From Phocaeicola faecicola (GTDB lineage: Bacteria; Bacteroidota; Bacteroidia; Bacteroidales; Bacteroidaceae): 63,851 nt of DNA. The stretch covers positions 1 to 63,851 of the forward strand of contig NZ_JABSOE010000021.1 of assembly GCF_013618865.1 (NCBI RefSeq), read 5' to 3'. Of this stretch, positions 35,734-44,921 are shown piece by piece. Made by a program: the position numbers and the translations under genes. Below the pieces are notes generated by a model, which was not told the DNA's origin, ran no database searches, and worked only from the letters and a program-made list of their open reading frames with translations. The first letter of the stretch is position 1; every line of letters starts with the position of its first letter.

Positions 35734-37488
35734 ATGAAAAAAATTATTGGATTGATAGCCATTATCTGCAGTTTTGGATGTACTGCAGAACACCTCTACG
35801 AACCCCAGTCGTCACTGACCGTTACCGGAAATACCTACTACGGTTTTCAGGAAGAACATTCGCGCAGCCTCTCGCTGCAAATGCTCCCGGAAGAAAGCCG
35901 GATCTCCCTGTTTGCCACCGGAGGCATCGAAGCCCACAATGCCATACTGACCTTCCGCCAGGGAAGGTGGCAGCACACACTGGAATGGAAACACACGCCG
36001 GAACCGGTGCATCTCTCATCCTATTACCCCGTTTTTCCGGAAAATCAGAACGGTTTTTATGAATCCGACGGTCTCCTGAAAGATTTTCTGTACTGCAGAC
36101 AGCAGGTGGCCTATAAAGAAAATATCGCACTGGAATTCAAGCACCTGTTCTCCCTGCTGACCATAGAGGTAAAAGAGGGGCTCAAAAGCAACCTCAGACA
36201 ACTTGCAATTACTCCATCCCAACAGATTTCCTCCATCGATCCTTACTCCGGAAAGATGGAATTTGCCACCGGAGAGCCCAGGACCTATGTGCTCGAAGGC
36301 AACAAAGAGGGCAGCTATTCTTTCCTGATTCCTCCCGCTCCACAGATGAGCATCCGCATCCGGCTGACTTATTCCGACAACCAGACCAAGGAAGCGGACC
36401 TGTCTCCAAGGGACTATCAGCAGAACCGTCAATATATCTGCCGGCTGACTCCCTCCGAAAAAGAACCGGGCATCTATACGGGTGAGGACCTGGTGGCCTT
36501 CACCCATCTGATCAACGGGAATCCTTATAAAGACCGCAGACTGGAAGAATTCGGACATAGCCAGGGAAGCCGGACGGTCTACACCCTGCAGAATGATATC
36601 CGGCTGACACCCGCCGAAAGCAAGCAGATACAGCCCATCGGTTATGTTCCGGTAAAAGGGGACAAGAAAGGGTTGAAAGACTGTTTCGACGGAAAAGGAA
36701 ATACCATATACGGATTAAGTTTATATCCGTTCCATGATTCAAATTATTTAGGACTTTTTTCCTATATTTCCCCCGAGGGTGAAGTGAAAAACCTGACTCT
36801 TTCCCATGCTGAGATAGCCCCGAGTACATGGAGATACCGGAATATAGGACTACTTTGCGGATTGAATGGAGGAACCATCAACAACTGCCGGATTACGGAC
36901 AGTCGCATTAAACCCCAGTACCAATTGTACCTGGGTGCGATAGCCTGCTACAACAAAGGAATCATCCTCAACTGTTCGGTAGAAAATACCTCTTTCTACA
37001 ATATCAATCCTAATGGAAATACCGGAGGTATCGTAAGCGAGACAGATGGAAGTGTGTTAAACAGTTATATTGCGCACTGCGATTTGAAGAACATTCTGAT
37101 AGGTGCTGGCATATGCCATAGAGTTACCTCTGGCGGAGTAATCCAGAACTGTTATTCACACCAGAATACCCACAAGCCCAAAGTGGCGGAATATGCGCAC
37201 ATCGTCTACGAAACCAGCGGATATATCAGCAACTGTTATTACATGAAGGAAAGCTCATTTACACGGCCGGTTTACAAGAAAAGCAGAAGCAGCAAGAACT
37301 TTAATACCTATCCTTATGAAGCGGAAAGTTTTCTCATTATCAGGAATGACAACAGCAGGCAACCGGTGGTCAATGCACTGAACAACTGGATCCAGACCAC
37401 CGGAAAGAAACAGTACCCTAAGCGTCAGTTTCATGAATGGCGCAGCCGGCAGGAACTGCCGGCCTATCTGCAGCGCACGGTAAGATGA
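35734..37488 (+). CDS. Fimbrillin-like lipoprotein with C-terminal beta-helix (GLUG-like) repeats
   Basis: 584 residues from the second ATG (an ATG two codons earlier at 35728 is equally possible). Lipoprotein signal with SFGC lipobox. Residues about 30-240 look like a fimbrillin-family beta domain (FKHLFSLLTIEVKEGL, SYSFLIPPAPQ, NRQYICRL). A GEDLVAFTHLING-type linker leads into GLUG-like repeats (about 290-480), e.g. NYLGLFSYISPEGEVKNLTL, NIGLLCGLNGGTINNC and GAIACYNKGIILNCSV, which build a right-handed beta-helix. Probably a cell-surface adhesin or fimbrial tip-like protein, but no fim/mfa genes lie nearby. Function is inferred from domains only. Confidence 0.65.
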   Translation: MKKIIGLIAIICSFGCTAEHLYEPQSSLTVTGNTYYGFQEEHSRSLSLQMLPEESRISLFATGGIEAHNAILTFRQGRWQHTLEWKHTPEPVHLSSYYPVFPENQNGFYESDGLLKDFLYCRQQVAYKENIALEFKHLFSLLTIEVKEGLKSNLRQLAITPSQQISSIDPYSGKMEFATGEPRTYVLEGNKEGSYSFLIPPAPQMSIRIRLTYSDNQTKEADLSPRDYQQNRQYICRLTPSEKEPGIYTGEDLVAFTHLINGNPYKDRRLEEFGHSQGSRTVYTLQNDIRLTPAESKQIQPIGYVPVKGDKKGLKDCFDGKGNTIYGLSLYPFHDSNYLGLFSYISPEGEVKNLTLSHAEIAPSTWRYRNIGLLCGLNGGTINNCRITDSRIKPQYQLYLGAIACYNKGIILNCSVENTSFYNINPNGNTGGIVSETDGSVLNSYIAHCDLKNILIGAGICHRVTSGGVIQNCYSHQNTHKPKVAEYAHIVYETSGYISNCYYMKESSFTRPVYKKSRSSKNFNTYPYEAESFLIIRNDNSRQPVVNALNNWIQTTGKKQYPKRQFHEWRSRQELPAYLQRTVR

Positions 37489-37510
37489 TTAGATTTTTTA
37501 GCATCCGGAA

Positions 37511-37541
37511 TCTGTTTTATACATAAAATGTTGTATTTTTG
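37511..37541 (+). promoter_or_regulatory. Promoter of the coiled-coil membrane protein gene
   Basis: TCTG at 37511..37514, 19 nt, TATTTTTG at 37534..37541. An ATG at 37528 in the reading frame lies inside this promoter, which sets the start at 37561. Confidence 0.6.
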
Positions 37542-37560
37542 CACCAAATACATTTTTTTC

Positions 37561-38430
37561 ATGGATAAGAACAAAAAACTGCTGATAATTATCGCGACAC
37601 TGGTAGTCCTGATTGCCGGTGTCTCTTTTCTGGCTTTTAACGAGTTCCGGAAGAACAAGAACATGACCGAACTTTTTGCCATCGAAAAGGAAGAGATGGA
37701 AAATGAATACAGTACATTCGCCACTCAGTACGATGAACTGCAAATTCAGATAAACAATGACTCGCTCCGGGAAAAGCTGGAAAGCGAAAAGCTGAAGACA
37801 CAGCGCCTGCTGGAAGAACTGCGTCAGGTAAAAAGCAGCAATGCCAGTGAAATCATGCGACTGAAAAAAGAACTTAAGACAGTCAGGGCCGTGTTGAGAA
37901 GCTATGTGATGCAGATCGACTCACTGAACCGCATCAACGCTGCACTGGTGGCCGAAAATCAGGAGGTGAAGAATAAATACTCGGCTGCAACCCGGGAAAT
38001 CAATACGCTCTCGGCCGAAAAGAAAAACCTGAATGAGAAGGTGACACTGGCTGCCCAACTGGATGCAACCAATATTACTGCCCTGCCGATGAACAAGCGG
38101 GGTAAGAAAGCGCGGAAAGTGAAGGATGTGAAAAAAATTGCCATCTCGTTCACCATCGTGAAGAATATTACTGCAGAGACCGGAAACAAGACATTGTACA
38201 TCCGGATTGCCAAGCCGAACAATGAGATTTTGTCCAAAGGCGACACTACCTTCCCGTACGAAAACCGCAAGCTGACTTATTCCATCAAGAAATATATTGA
38301 ATATACCGGAGAAGAACAGCAGGTTACCGTATATTGGGATGTGGAAGAATTCCTGCCGGCAGGAGAATACAACATCTATATCTTTGCCGATGGAAACATG
38401 ATTGGACAGAATGCATTTGAAATGAACTAA
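37561..38430 (+). CDS. Membrane-anchored coiled-coil protein, unknown function
   Basis: 289 residues. A single N-terminal transmembrane helix (about 6-28, LLIIIATLVVLIAGVSFLAF) is followed by a long heptad-rich coiled coil (about 40-165). A C-terminal beta-rich domain (about 185-289) follows: KKIAISFTIVKNITAETGNK, RIAKPNNEIL, EEQQVTVYWDVEEFLPAGEYNIYIF. The N-in topology puts the coiled coil and beta domain in the periplasm. I recognise this only as a conserved Bacteroidetes hypothetical protein. An S41 protease gene starts 10 nt downstream, so the pair may act together in the envelope. Confidence 0.7.
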   Translation: MDKNKKLLIIIATLVVLIAGVSFLAFNEFRKNKNMTELFAIEKEEMENEYSTFATQYDELQIQINNDSLREKLESEKLKTQRLLEELRQVKSSNASEIMRLKKELKTVRAVLRSYVMQIDSLNRINAALVAENQEVKNKYSAATREINTLSAEKKNLNEKVTLAAQLDATNITALPMNKRGKKARKVKDVKKIAISFTIVKNITAETGNKTLYIRIAKPNNEILSKGDTTFPYENRKLTYSIKKYIEYTGEEQQVTVYWDVEEFLPAGEYNIYIFADGNMIGQNAFEMN

Positions 38431-38440
38431 TTAGCCACTC

Positions 38441-39799
38441 ATGAAGAAAATTCTGACTTATTTCATATTGCCGTTTATTCTGGCCCCGGTCTTGCTGGCG
38501 TCCTGCGGAGAAGACCGGTCGGGGGAATATTATGCCCTTATCAGCACCAAGACATGGATGTATGAGACCATGCAGCAAAATTACTTGTTCTACAACGATA
38601 TTCCTGCCGAGAGTGAGTTGGATTTTTTCAGGAAACCGAGTGAGTTCTTAAAATCGGCCGCATCTTCCCGCGACCAGAAAAACGGTGTCCTGTTCTCACA
38701 CATTGATTCGGTATTCAACGAAACAAGAACAATAACCAGCCAGTATCCCAGCTACGGAATTGAGGGAGCTTTGGTAAGAAATGCTGCAGGTGACAATGTG
38801 GTGCACGTGTTGTATACCTACCCCAACTCACCGGCTTCGGAAGCGGGACTGAAACGGGGAGACTGGATCATTGAGGCAGACAGTCAGAAGATTAACAGCA
38901 GCAATTACGAACAGTACATAGAACGGCCCATGCAGGCGTACAACTATAAAATTGCCCGAAAAAACACCGAGGAAAAGAACGATACAATCATGGTTGAAAT
39001 GCCGGCTCCAAGAGTGATTGAGGAACCGAGTGTACTTATGACCAAGTCGATTCAGGCAGGAAACCAGCATGCATATTACATTCTATACAACAGTTTCGAG
39101 GCAGAAAATGAACTGAGAGAGGCATTCGCCAACATTCCTTCCAATACCACCGACATTATCCTGGACCTGAGGTATAATCCGGGAGGAAGCGTATCGACTG
39201 CCATCCTTTTAGGCACCTACCTGGCACCGTCGAATGCCATGAACCAGAAATGTGTAGACCTGATTCCGAATGACAAGATCAATAAGGTACAGACGTACAA
39301 CTTCGACCCGCAGCTTCTGGCAGGAGGAAACCGCTTCGATTACAGAAATCTGTATATCCTTACCACTTCCAATACCGCTTCGGCATCCGAACTGGTCATC
39401 AACTGCCTGCGCCCGTACATGACCGGGAAACTCTTCCAGGTAGGAGAAGCAACTTTCGGTAAGAACGTGGCTCAAAGTCTTTTTAAAGACCCTCTGGCAC
39501 CCAAATTGGAATTCTGGCTGACAACAGCCTATATCAGCAACTCGAAAGGCGAATACGAGTATTACGAGGAAGGACTTAAACCCGATTTCCTGCTGGAAGA
39601 AAATCTGGCGGGTGAGCTCGGAGAGTTCGGAACCCCGCAAGACAGTCTCTTGCGGCCGGTGCTCTATCACATTGAGAACGGAAGTTTCCCTCAGACAACA
39701 GCCCCCAAAACGCGTGTTGCATCGACAAGTATTCTCTATAATTCCATTACAAAAAGAGAGAAAAAGGCACAGTTGCCATCCCATTTCTCCCAAGAGTAA
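38441..39799 (+). CDS. S41-family (C-terminal processing) serine protease, lipoprotein
   Basis: 452 residues. Lipoprotein signal with Cys22 (VLLASCGED). A PDZ domain spans about 105-190 (PNSPASEAGLKRGDWIIEAD). The S41 catalytic domain follows, with DIILDLRYNPGGSV, the serine motif TASASELV and the lysine-region GKNVA. Such proteases cleave periplasmic or surface proteins near their C-termini. It starts 10 nt after the coiled-coil protein gene and probably shares its promoter. Confidence 0.9.
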   Translation: MKKILTYFILPFILAPVLLASCGEDRSGEYYALISTKTWMYETMQQNYLFYNDIPAESELDFFRKPSEFLKSAASSRDQKNGVLFSHIDSVFNETRTITSQYPSYGIEGALVRNAAGDNVVHVLYTYPNSPASEAGLKRGDWIIEADSQKINSSNYEQYIERPMQAYNYKIARKNTEEKNDTIMVEMPAPRVIEEPSVLMTKSIQAGNQHAYYILYNSFEAENELREAFANIPSNTTDIILDLRYNPGGSVSTAILLGTYLAPSNAMNQKCVDLIPNDKINKVQTYNFDPQLLAGGNRFDYRNLYILTTSNTASASELVINCLRPYMTGKLFQVGEATFGKNVAQSLFKDPLAPKLEFWLTTAYISNSKGEYEYYEEGLKPDFLLEENLAGELGEFGTPQDSLLRPVLYHIENGSFPQTTAPKTRVASTSILYNSITKREKKAQLPSHFSQE

Positions 39800-39879
39800 C
39801 CATTTACTAAAAAATGGTAAAATAATAAGTTAGCGAAATATCTTTTCAACCTTTTCTTTTCGCATTTGTTTATAATGTA

Positions 39880-39887
39880 TATATTTG
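39880..39887 (+). promoter_or_regulatory. -7 element of the TolC-HlyD-permease operon
   Basis: TATATTTG exact match, 42 nt before the start at 39929, with a TTTT 19 nt upstream as a poor -33. The frame is open upstream to 39866 but those codons overlap this box. Confidence 0.55.
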
Positions 39888-39928
39888 CAATGTTGCATAA
39901 ACAACCAATAACAAATGCGAATCAGGCA

Positions 39929-41380
39929 ATGAAAAGATTTTTAAGCTTATTTTTACTCTCGGGAATCGCTCTAGGAGGATACAGCCAACGTGTTCTCAAC
40001 ATAGACAGTTGCCGGGCTTTGGCTCTGGAAAACAACAAAGAGCTACGTATTGCTCAGGAAAAAATAAATGCAGCCCACTATCAGAACAAAGCGGCATTTA
40101 CTAATTTTCTGCCCAAAATCGATGTAATGGGTACTTATATGCATACGCAAAAGGAGATATCCTTACTCAATGACCAACAAAAAACGGCAATCAGCACCAT
40201 CGGTACGGAACTGCAGCAGGCCATTCAGGGAATGGCTGGAAGTGTGCCCGGCCTGGGTACTATCCTGCAACCGATATTACCGATGCTCCCCGGCATCGCC
40301 AACAGTCTGAACCAGAAAGGAGAAGAACTGGTCAATGCTTTTCGCACCGATACCAGAAATCTGTACGCAGGAACCGCTACCTTAACCCAGCCGATCTTCA
40401 TGGGCGGAAAAATCATCGCTTACAATAAAATCACAAAGTATGCCGAACAGCTGGCTGAGTCACAGCATGCCACCGGTATGCAGGACCTGATTTTGAATAC
40501 CGACCAGGCATACTGGCAGGTAATCTCACTGGTCAATAAAAGAAAACTGGCCGAAAGTTTCCTGAAACTGGTCAGACAGCTCGACCAGGATGTGAGCCAG
40601 ATGGTCAAGGAAGGAGTAGCGACAAAAGCCGATGAACTGAGCGTCAAAGTAAAAGTCAACGAAGCCGAAATCACACTGACACAGGTGGAGAACGGACTCA
40701 GTCTGTCAAAAATGGTATTATGCCAACTGTGCGGCATTCCGCTGAACTCCGACATCCGGCTGGCCGACGAGGACATGCAGAACCTACCAATTCCCGACAA
40801 CCGCACCGAATTCAATGTAAATACGGCCCTGTCAAACCGGGAAGAAATCAAGAGTCTGGAACTTGCAGAAAAGATTTATCGTCAAAAAGTAAACGTGACC
40901 CGTTCGGAATTCCTGCCCTCGGTAGGTCTTACCGCCAACTACACCTTTACCAATCCTTCACTGGTCAACGGATTTGAAAACAAATTCAGAGGATTCTGGG
41001 GAGTGGGAGTCGTAGTCAAGATTCCGGTATTCCACTGGGGAGAAGGAATATATAAGGTCAAAGCCGCAAGAGCAGAGGCCAACATTGCCCGCTACCAGTT
41101 GGACGATGCCAAGGAAAAAATCGAATTGCAGGTTTCTCAAAGTTCCTATAAAGTCAACGAAGCCGTAAAGAAACTGGCAATGGCAGAACAGAACATGTCG
41201 AAAGCAGAAGAAAACCTCCGATATGCCGACTTAGGTTTCAAGGAAGGAGTCATCCCTACCAGCAACGTACTGGAGGCACAAACCGCATGGCTGTCAGCAC
41301 AGTCCAGCAAAATCGACGCGCAGATAGACATGAAAATGAGTGAGTTATATCTTAATAAATCAATGGGAATTTTAAAATAA
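39929..41380 (+). CDS. TolC-family outer-membrane efflux protein
   Basis: 483 residues. Signal peptide MKRFLSLFLLSGIALGGYS then the mature start QRVLNIDSCRALALENNKEL, the usual TolC/OprM opening. Two long helical hairpins flank beta strands (about 105-135 and 330-390), with the second repeat ending in LEAQTAWLSAQSSKIDAQID. It forms the outer-membrane channel of a tripartite exporter. First gene of a four-gene operon with HlyD-like adaptor and two ABC-2 permeases. Confidence 0.92.
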   Translation: MKRFLSLFLLSGIALGGYSQRVLNIDSCRALALENNKELRIAQEKINAAHYQNKAAFTNFLPKIDVMGTYMHTQKEISLLNDQQKTAISTIGTELQQAIQGMAGSVPGLGTILQPILPMLPGIANSLNQKGEELVNAFRTDTRNLYAGTATLTQPIFMGGKIIAYNKITKYAEQLAESQHATGMQDLILNTDQAYWQVISLVNKRKLAESFLKLVRQLDQDVSQMVKEGVATKADELSVKVKVNEAEITLTQVENGLSLSKMVLCQLCGIPLNSDIRLADEDMQNLPIPDNRTEFNVNTALSNREEIKSLELAEKIYRQKVNVTRSEFLPSVGLTANYTFTNPSLVNGFENKFRGFWGVGVVVKIPVFHWGEGIYKVKAARAEANIARYQLDDAKEKIELQVSQSSYKVNEAVKKLAMAEQNMSKAEENLRYADLGFKEGVIPTSNVLEAQTAWLSAQSSKIDAQIDMKMSELYLNKSMGILK

Positions 41381-41389
41381 AATACTGAT

Positions 41390-42376
41390 ATGTCAGAAAA
41401 AAATCAACGCAGCAATGTTATGCTGGCCTTCTTTACACTAGTAGCGGTTATTATTCTGGTCAGCGTGATCGGTTTCTTTACACTGGGTAAAGGACCGGAA
41501 ATTATACAGGGACAAGCCGAAGCCACAGAATATAGAGTATCCAGCAAGGTGCCTGGAAGAATTTTAAAATACTGGGTATACGAAGGAGATAAAGTCAGAG
41601 CCGGAGACACACTGGCCATTCTGGAAGCCCCGGAAGTCATGGCGAAACTGTCACAGGCACAGGCCGCAGAACAGGCCGCTTTAGCGCTCAGTCAGAAAGC
41701 GGAAAAAGGAGTACGTGCCGAACAGCTGCAGGCTGCTTATGAAATGTGGCAGAAAGCCAAAGCCGGACTGGAGATTGCTGAAAAATCTTATCAGCGGGTA
41801 AACCGTCTTTTTGAAAGCGGAGTGATGTCGGCCCAGAAACGCGACGAGGCCAAGGCACAATATGATGCAATGGCTGCTACGGAAAAAGCGGCCAAGGCAC
41901 AATATACCATGGCAAAGAACGGAGCTCAGAAAGAGGATAAGGAAATGGCAGCTGCCCAGGTAGAACGTGCGAAAGGTGCCGTAGCAGAAGTCAACTCATA
42001 CATCAAAGAAACCTACCTGATTGCCTCTGCCGACGGAGAAGTGACCGAAATTTTCCCTAAAGTCGGAGAACTGGTAGGTACTGGCGCCCCGATCATGAAC
42101 ATCGCCCAGATGGAAGACATGTGGGTAACGTTCAATGTCCGTGAAGACTACCTGAAGGATTTCAGCGTAGGCGGAGAAATAAAGGCATATGTTCCGGCCT
42201 TGGACAAAGACGTGACCTTCAAAGTCACTTACATGAAAGACCTGGGTACTTATGCCGCCTGGAAAGCCACCAAGACTACCGGACAGTTCGACCTGAAGAC
42301 GTTTGAGGTAAAAGCCAAACCGGTGCAGCCCGTCGAGTCCCTGCGTCCGGGAATGTCGGCCATCATTGAAAAATAA
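41390..42376 (+). CDS. HlyD/membrane-fusion-family periplasmic adaptor
   Basis: 328 residues. N-terminal transmembrane anchor (about 12-32), a lipoyl half-motif (VSSKVPGRILKYWVYEGDKVRAGDTLAILEA), a helical hairpin (about 85-195), the second lipoyl half (YLIASADGEVTEIFPKVGELV) and a beta-barrel domain. It joins inner-membrane permeases to TolC, as in YhiI/YbhG-type systems. 9 nt after tolC, 24 nt before the first permease gene. Confidence 0.92.
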   Translation: MSEKNQRSNVMLAFFTLVAVIILVSVIGFFTLGKGPEIIQGQAEATEYRVSSKVPGRILKYWVYEGDKVRAGDTLAILEAPEVMAKLSQAQAAEQAALALSQKAEKGVRAEQLQAAYEMWQKAKAGLEIAEKSYQRVNRLFESGVMSAQKRDEAKAQYDAMAATEKAAKAQYTMAKNGAQKEDKEMAAAQVERAKGAVAEVNSYIKETYLIASADGEVTEIFPKVGELVGTGAPIMNIAQMEDMWVTFNVREDYLKDFSVGGEIKAYVPALDKDVTFKVTYMKDLGTYAAWKATKTTGQFDLKTFEVKAKPVQPVESLRPGMSAIIEK

Positions 42377-42400
42377 ATTATTGTTTATCCATCTGTTTAT

Positions 42401-43576
42401 ATGTCAATTACAATCCATAAATGCCTGTCAGAGGTTGTTGTCCGGGAAATCAAACGCATTGCAACCAAACCCATGTATTTGTTTTGCATGGTAATAGCTC
42501 CGGTACTTAGTTTCATCTTCTTTTCTACGCTGATGGACGAAGGACTGCCTACTAACCTGCCATCGGGAGTTGTGGATTTGGACAATACCTCCGTCACGCG
42601 TAACATCATCCGCAACCTGGATGCCTTTCAGCAGACACAGGTAGTCAAGCATTACAGCAGCTTTGACGATGCGAGACAGGCTATGCAAAGAGGAGAAATC
42701 TATTCATTTTACTATATTCCGGAAGGAACTACCGAAAAGGCCATTTCCAGCAAGCAGCCCCGGGTATCGTTCTACACCAACAACGCCTACCTGGTAGCAG
42801 CCTCACTGCTCTACAAAGACCAGCGAATGATGTCTGAACTGGCCTCAGCTGCCATCGGCCAAAGTACGCTGCTAGCCAAGGGAGCTACTGAGCGGCAGGC
42901 ACTCGCATTTCTGCAGCCCATCGTAATCGATACTCATGCCATCAGTAATCCCTGGCTGAATTATTCGATCTATCTCTGCAATACGATTTTTCCCGGTATA
43001 CTGATGCTGCTGATATTCCTCACCACCAGCTATACACTGGGGACAGAGATCAAAGACAATACGGCTCATGACTTGATGGAGAAAGCAGACCAGTCGATTA
43101 TCACGGCCATCGTAGGAAAATTACTGCCACAGAGTATGTTCTTTTTTATCATGGCGATTTTCTACAACGTATACCTGTACGGCTATCTGCACTATCCGTG
43201 TCACAGTGGCATATTACCGATGATTCTGATCAGTATGGCACTGGTACTGGCTTCACAGGCTATCGGGGTGCTCTTCTTCGGAATATTCGGAAGCCTGCGA
43301 CTGGCTCTGAGTGCCGGGTCTCTGTGGGGAGTCATTTCATTCTCCATTTCCGGATTTACCTTTCCGGTGATGGCCATGCATCCCACCCTGCAGGCACTCA
43401 GCAACCTCTTCCCTCTGCGGCATTATTTCCTGCTATATGTAAATCTTGCCCTAAACGGATATCCCATTATTTATGCCTGGCATTCGGTGGTGGCATTGCT
43501 GATATTCATGCTTTTGCCATTTTTCGTACTGAAACGCATCCGCACTGTCATGACTCAATATGTGTATATCCCTTAA
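42401..43576 (+). CDS. ABC-2 type permease, first of two
   Basis: 391 residues. One N-terminal helix (about 23-42), a ~140-residue soluble domain (SGVVDLDNTSVTRNIIRNLD), then five C-terminal helices including SISGFTFPVMAMHPTLQALSN. This is the YhhJ/YbhR (ABC-2 membrane) layout. It should pair with the next gene to form the transmembrane part of an exporter. No nucleotide-binding subunit is encoded in the operon or elsewhere in this window. Confidence 0.88.
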   Translation: MSITIHKCLSEVVVREIKRIATKPMYLFCMVIAPVLSFIFFSTLMDEGLPTNLPSGVVDLDNTSVTRNIIRNLDAFQQTQVVKHYSSFDDARQAMQRGEIYSFYYIPEGTTEKAISSKQPRVSFYTNNAYLVAASLLYKDQRMMSELASAAIGQSTLLAKGATERQALAFLQPIVIDTHAISNPWLNYSIYLCNTIFPGILMLLIFLTTSYTLGTEIKDNTAHDLMEKADQSIITAIVGKLLPQSMFFFIMAIFYNVYLYGYLHYPCHSGILPMILISMALVLASQAIGVLFFGIFGSLRLALSAGSLWGVISFSISGFTFPVMAMHPTLQALSNLFPLRHYFLLYVNLALNGYPIIYAWHSVVALLIFMLLPFFVLKRIRTVMTQYVYIP

Positions 43577-43587
43577 AATTTTAAACC

Positions 43588-44832
43588 ATGAACAATTATT
43601 CATTCAAACATATCGTTAGGCAAGGATTAAGCGGCTTGTTTCACATCTGCTGCCAAGAACTGCGGGCCACGTTCAAGGATCAGGGGGTACTGATTTTCTT
43701 CCTGCTTGTTCCGCTGGCATATCCGCTTGTCTATGCGTTCATCTATACCTCCGAGGTGGTACGTGAAGTACCGGTAGCCGCGGTAGATCAAAGCCATTCC
43801 AGTTCAAGCCGGGAATTCCTGCGGCTGGCAGACGGAAGTCCGGATATCAAGATCCAGTCCTACTGCGCCGACATGGAAGAAGCCAAAGAACTGGTCAAAA
43901 GACAGGACGTATACGGTATTATCTACATTCCGGAAAACTTCAGTAAAGATATTGCACAGGGGGAGCAGACACACGTCAGCATCTTCTGTGATATGAGCGG
44001 AATGCTTTATTACAAGGCCATCCTGACTGCCAGTACAGAAGCCTCACTGACAATGAACAAAAGCATTAAAATCCAACGGGCTGGCAACACCACCGACCGG
44101 CAGGATGAAATCACCACTGCCCCGATTGAGTACGAAGCTGTCTCCCTGTTCAATCCGCAAAACGGATTTGCCAGTTTTCTGATTCCGGCCGTACTAATGC
44201 TGATTATCCAGCAGACACTCTTGCTGGGCATAGGACTGTCAGCCGGTACCGCCCGTGAGAACAACCGTTTTCACGACCTCGTACCTATCGCCAGACAGTA
44301 TCAGGGAACCCTGCGCATCGTATTGGGCAAATCATTTGCTTACCTGCTCATTTACACACTGGTAGCTGCTTATGTACTCTGCGTCGTCCCCAAACTGTTC
44401 AGCCTGGTACAGATTGCACAGCCTGGTACATTGATTGCTTTTGTGCTGCCCTATCTGCTGGCATGTATCTTTTTTGCCATTACATGCTCCATCTTCATAC
44501 ATCACAGAGAAGCCTGTATGATGATTTACGTCTTCACTTCCGTACCGCTGTTGTTCATCTCCGGAATTTCCTGGCCGGGAGCCGCCATACCCAAATTTTG
44601 GGAAGTGGTGTCATGGATATTCCCATCGACCTTCGGTATCAACGGTTTTGTCCGGATAAACAGCATGGGGGCCACACTGCACGAAGTCATACCCGAATTC
44701 CGTGCCTTATGGATCCAGGCTGGAGTATATTTCCTGACCGCATGCCTGGCCTACCGGTATCAGATCCGTCTGAGCCGCTACCATGCCATCAGACGTATCT
44801 ATCAGTACAAAAAGAAAAAACGTTTTAAATAA
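43588..44832 (+). CDS. ABC-2 type permease, second of two
   Basis: 414 residues with the same layout as its neighbour: N-terminal helix (about 30-52, LIFFLLVPLAYPLVYAFIY), soluble domain (VAAVDQSHSSSSREFLRLAD), five C-terminal helices with LFISGISWPGAAIP, and a basic tail ending KKKKRFK. Last gene of the export operon, 11 nt after the first permease gene. Confidence 0.88.
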   Translation: MNNYSFKHIVRQGLSGLFHICCQELRATFKDQGVLIFFLLVPLAYPLVYAFIYTSEVVREVPVAAVDQSHSSSSREFLRLADGSPDIKIQSYCADMEEAKELVKRQDVYGIIYIPENFSKDIAQGEQTHVSIFCDMSGMLYYKAILTASTEASLTMNKSIKIQRAGNTTDRQDEITTAPIEYEAVSLFNPQNGFASFLIPAVLMLIIQQTLLLGIGLSAGTARENNRFHDLVPIARQYQGTLRIVLGKSFAYLLIYTLVAAYVLCVVPKLFSLVQIAQPGTLIAFVLPYLLACIFFAITCSIFIHHREACMMIYVFTSVPLLFISGISWPGAAIPKFWEVVSWIFPSTFGINGFVRINSMGATLHEVIPEFRALWIQAGVYFLTACLAYRYQIRLSRYHAIRRIYQYKKKKRFK

Positions 44833-44870
44833 GCAGAATGAACACAAGCAAGAAAAAATGAGGAAGAAAC

Positions 44871-44901
44871 TTTGCAGAACGCAGGAATACTTGTAGTTTT
44901 G
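44871..44901 (+). promoter_or_regulatory. Promoter of the TonB-domain gene
   Basis: TTTG at 44871..44874, exactly 19 nt, TAGTTTTG at 44894..44901: a textbook Bacteroidetes promoter 20 nt before the start codon. Confidence 0.8.
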
Positions 44902-44921
44902 CACATCTATTATTAGCAATT

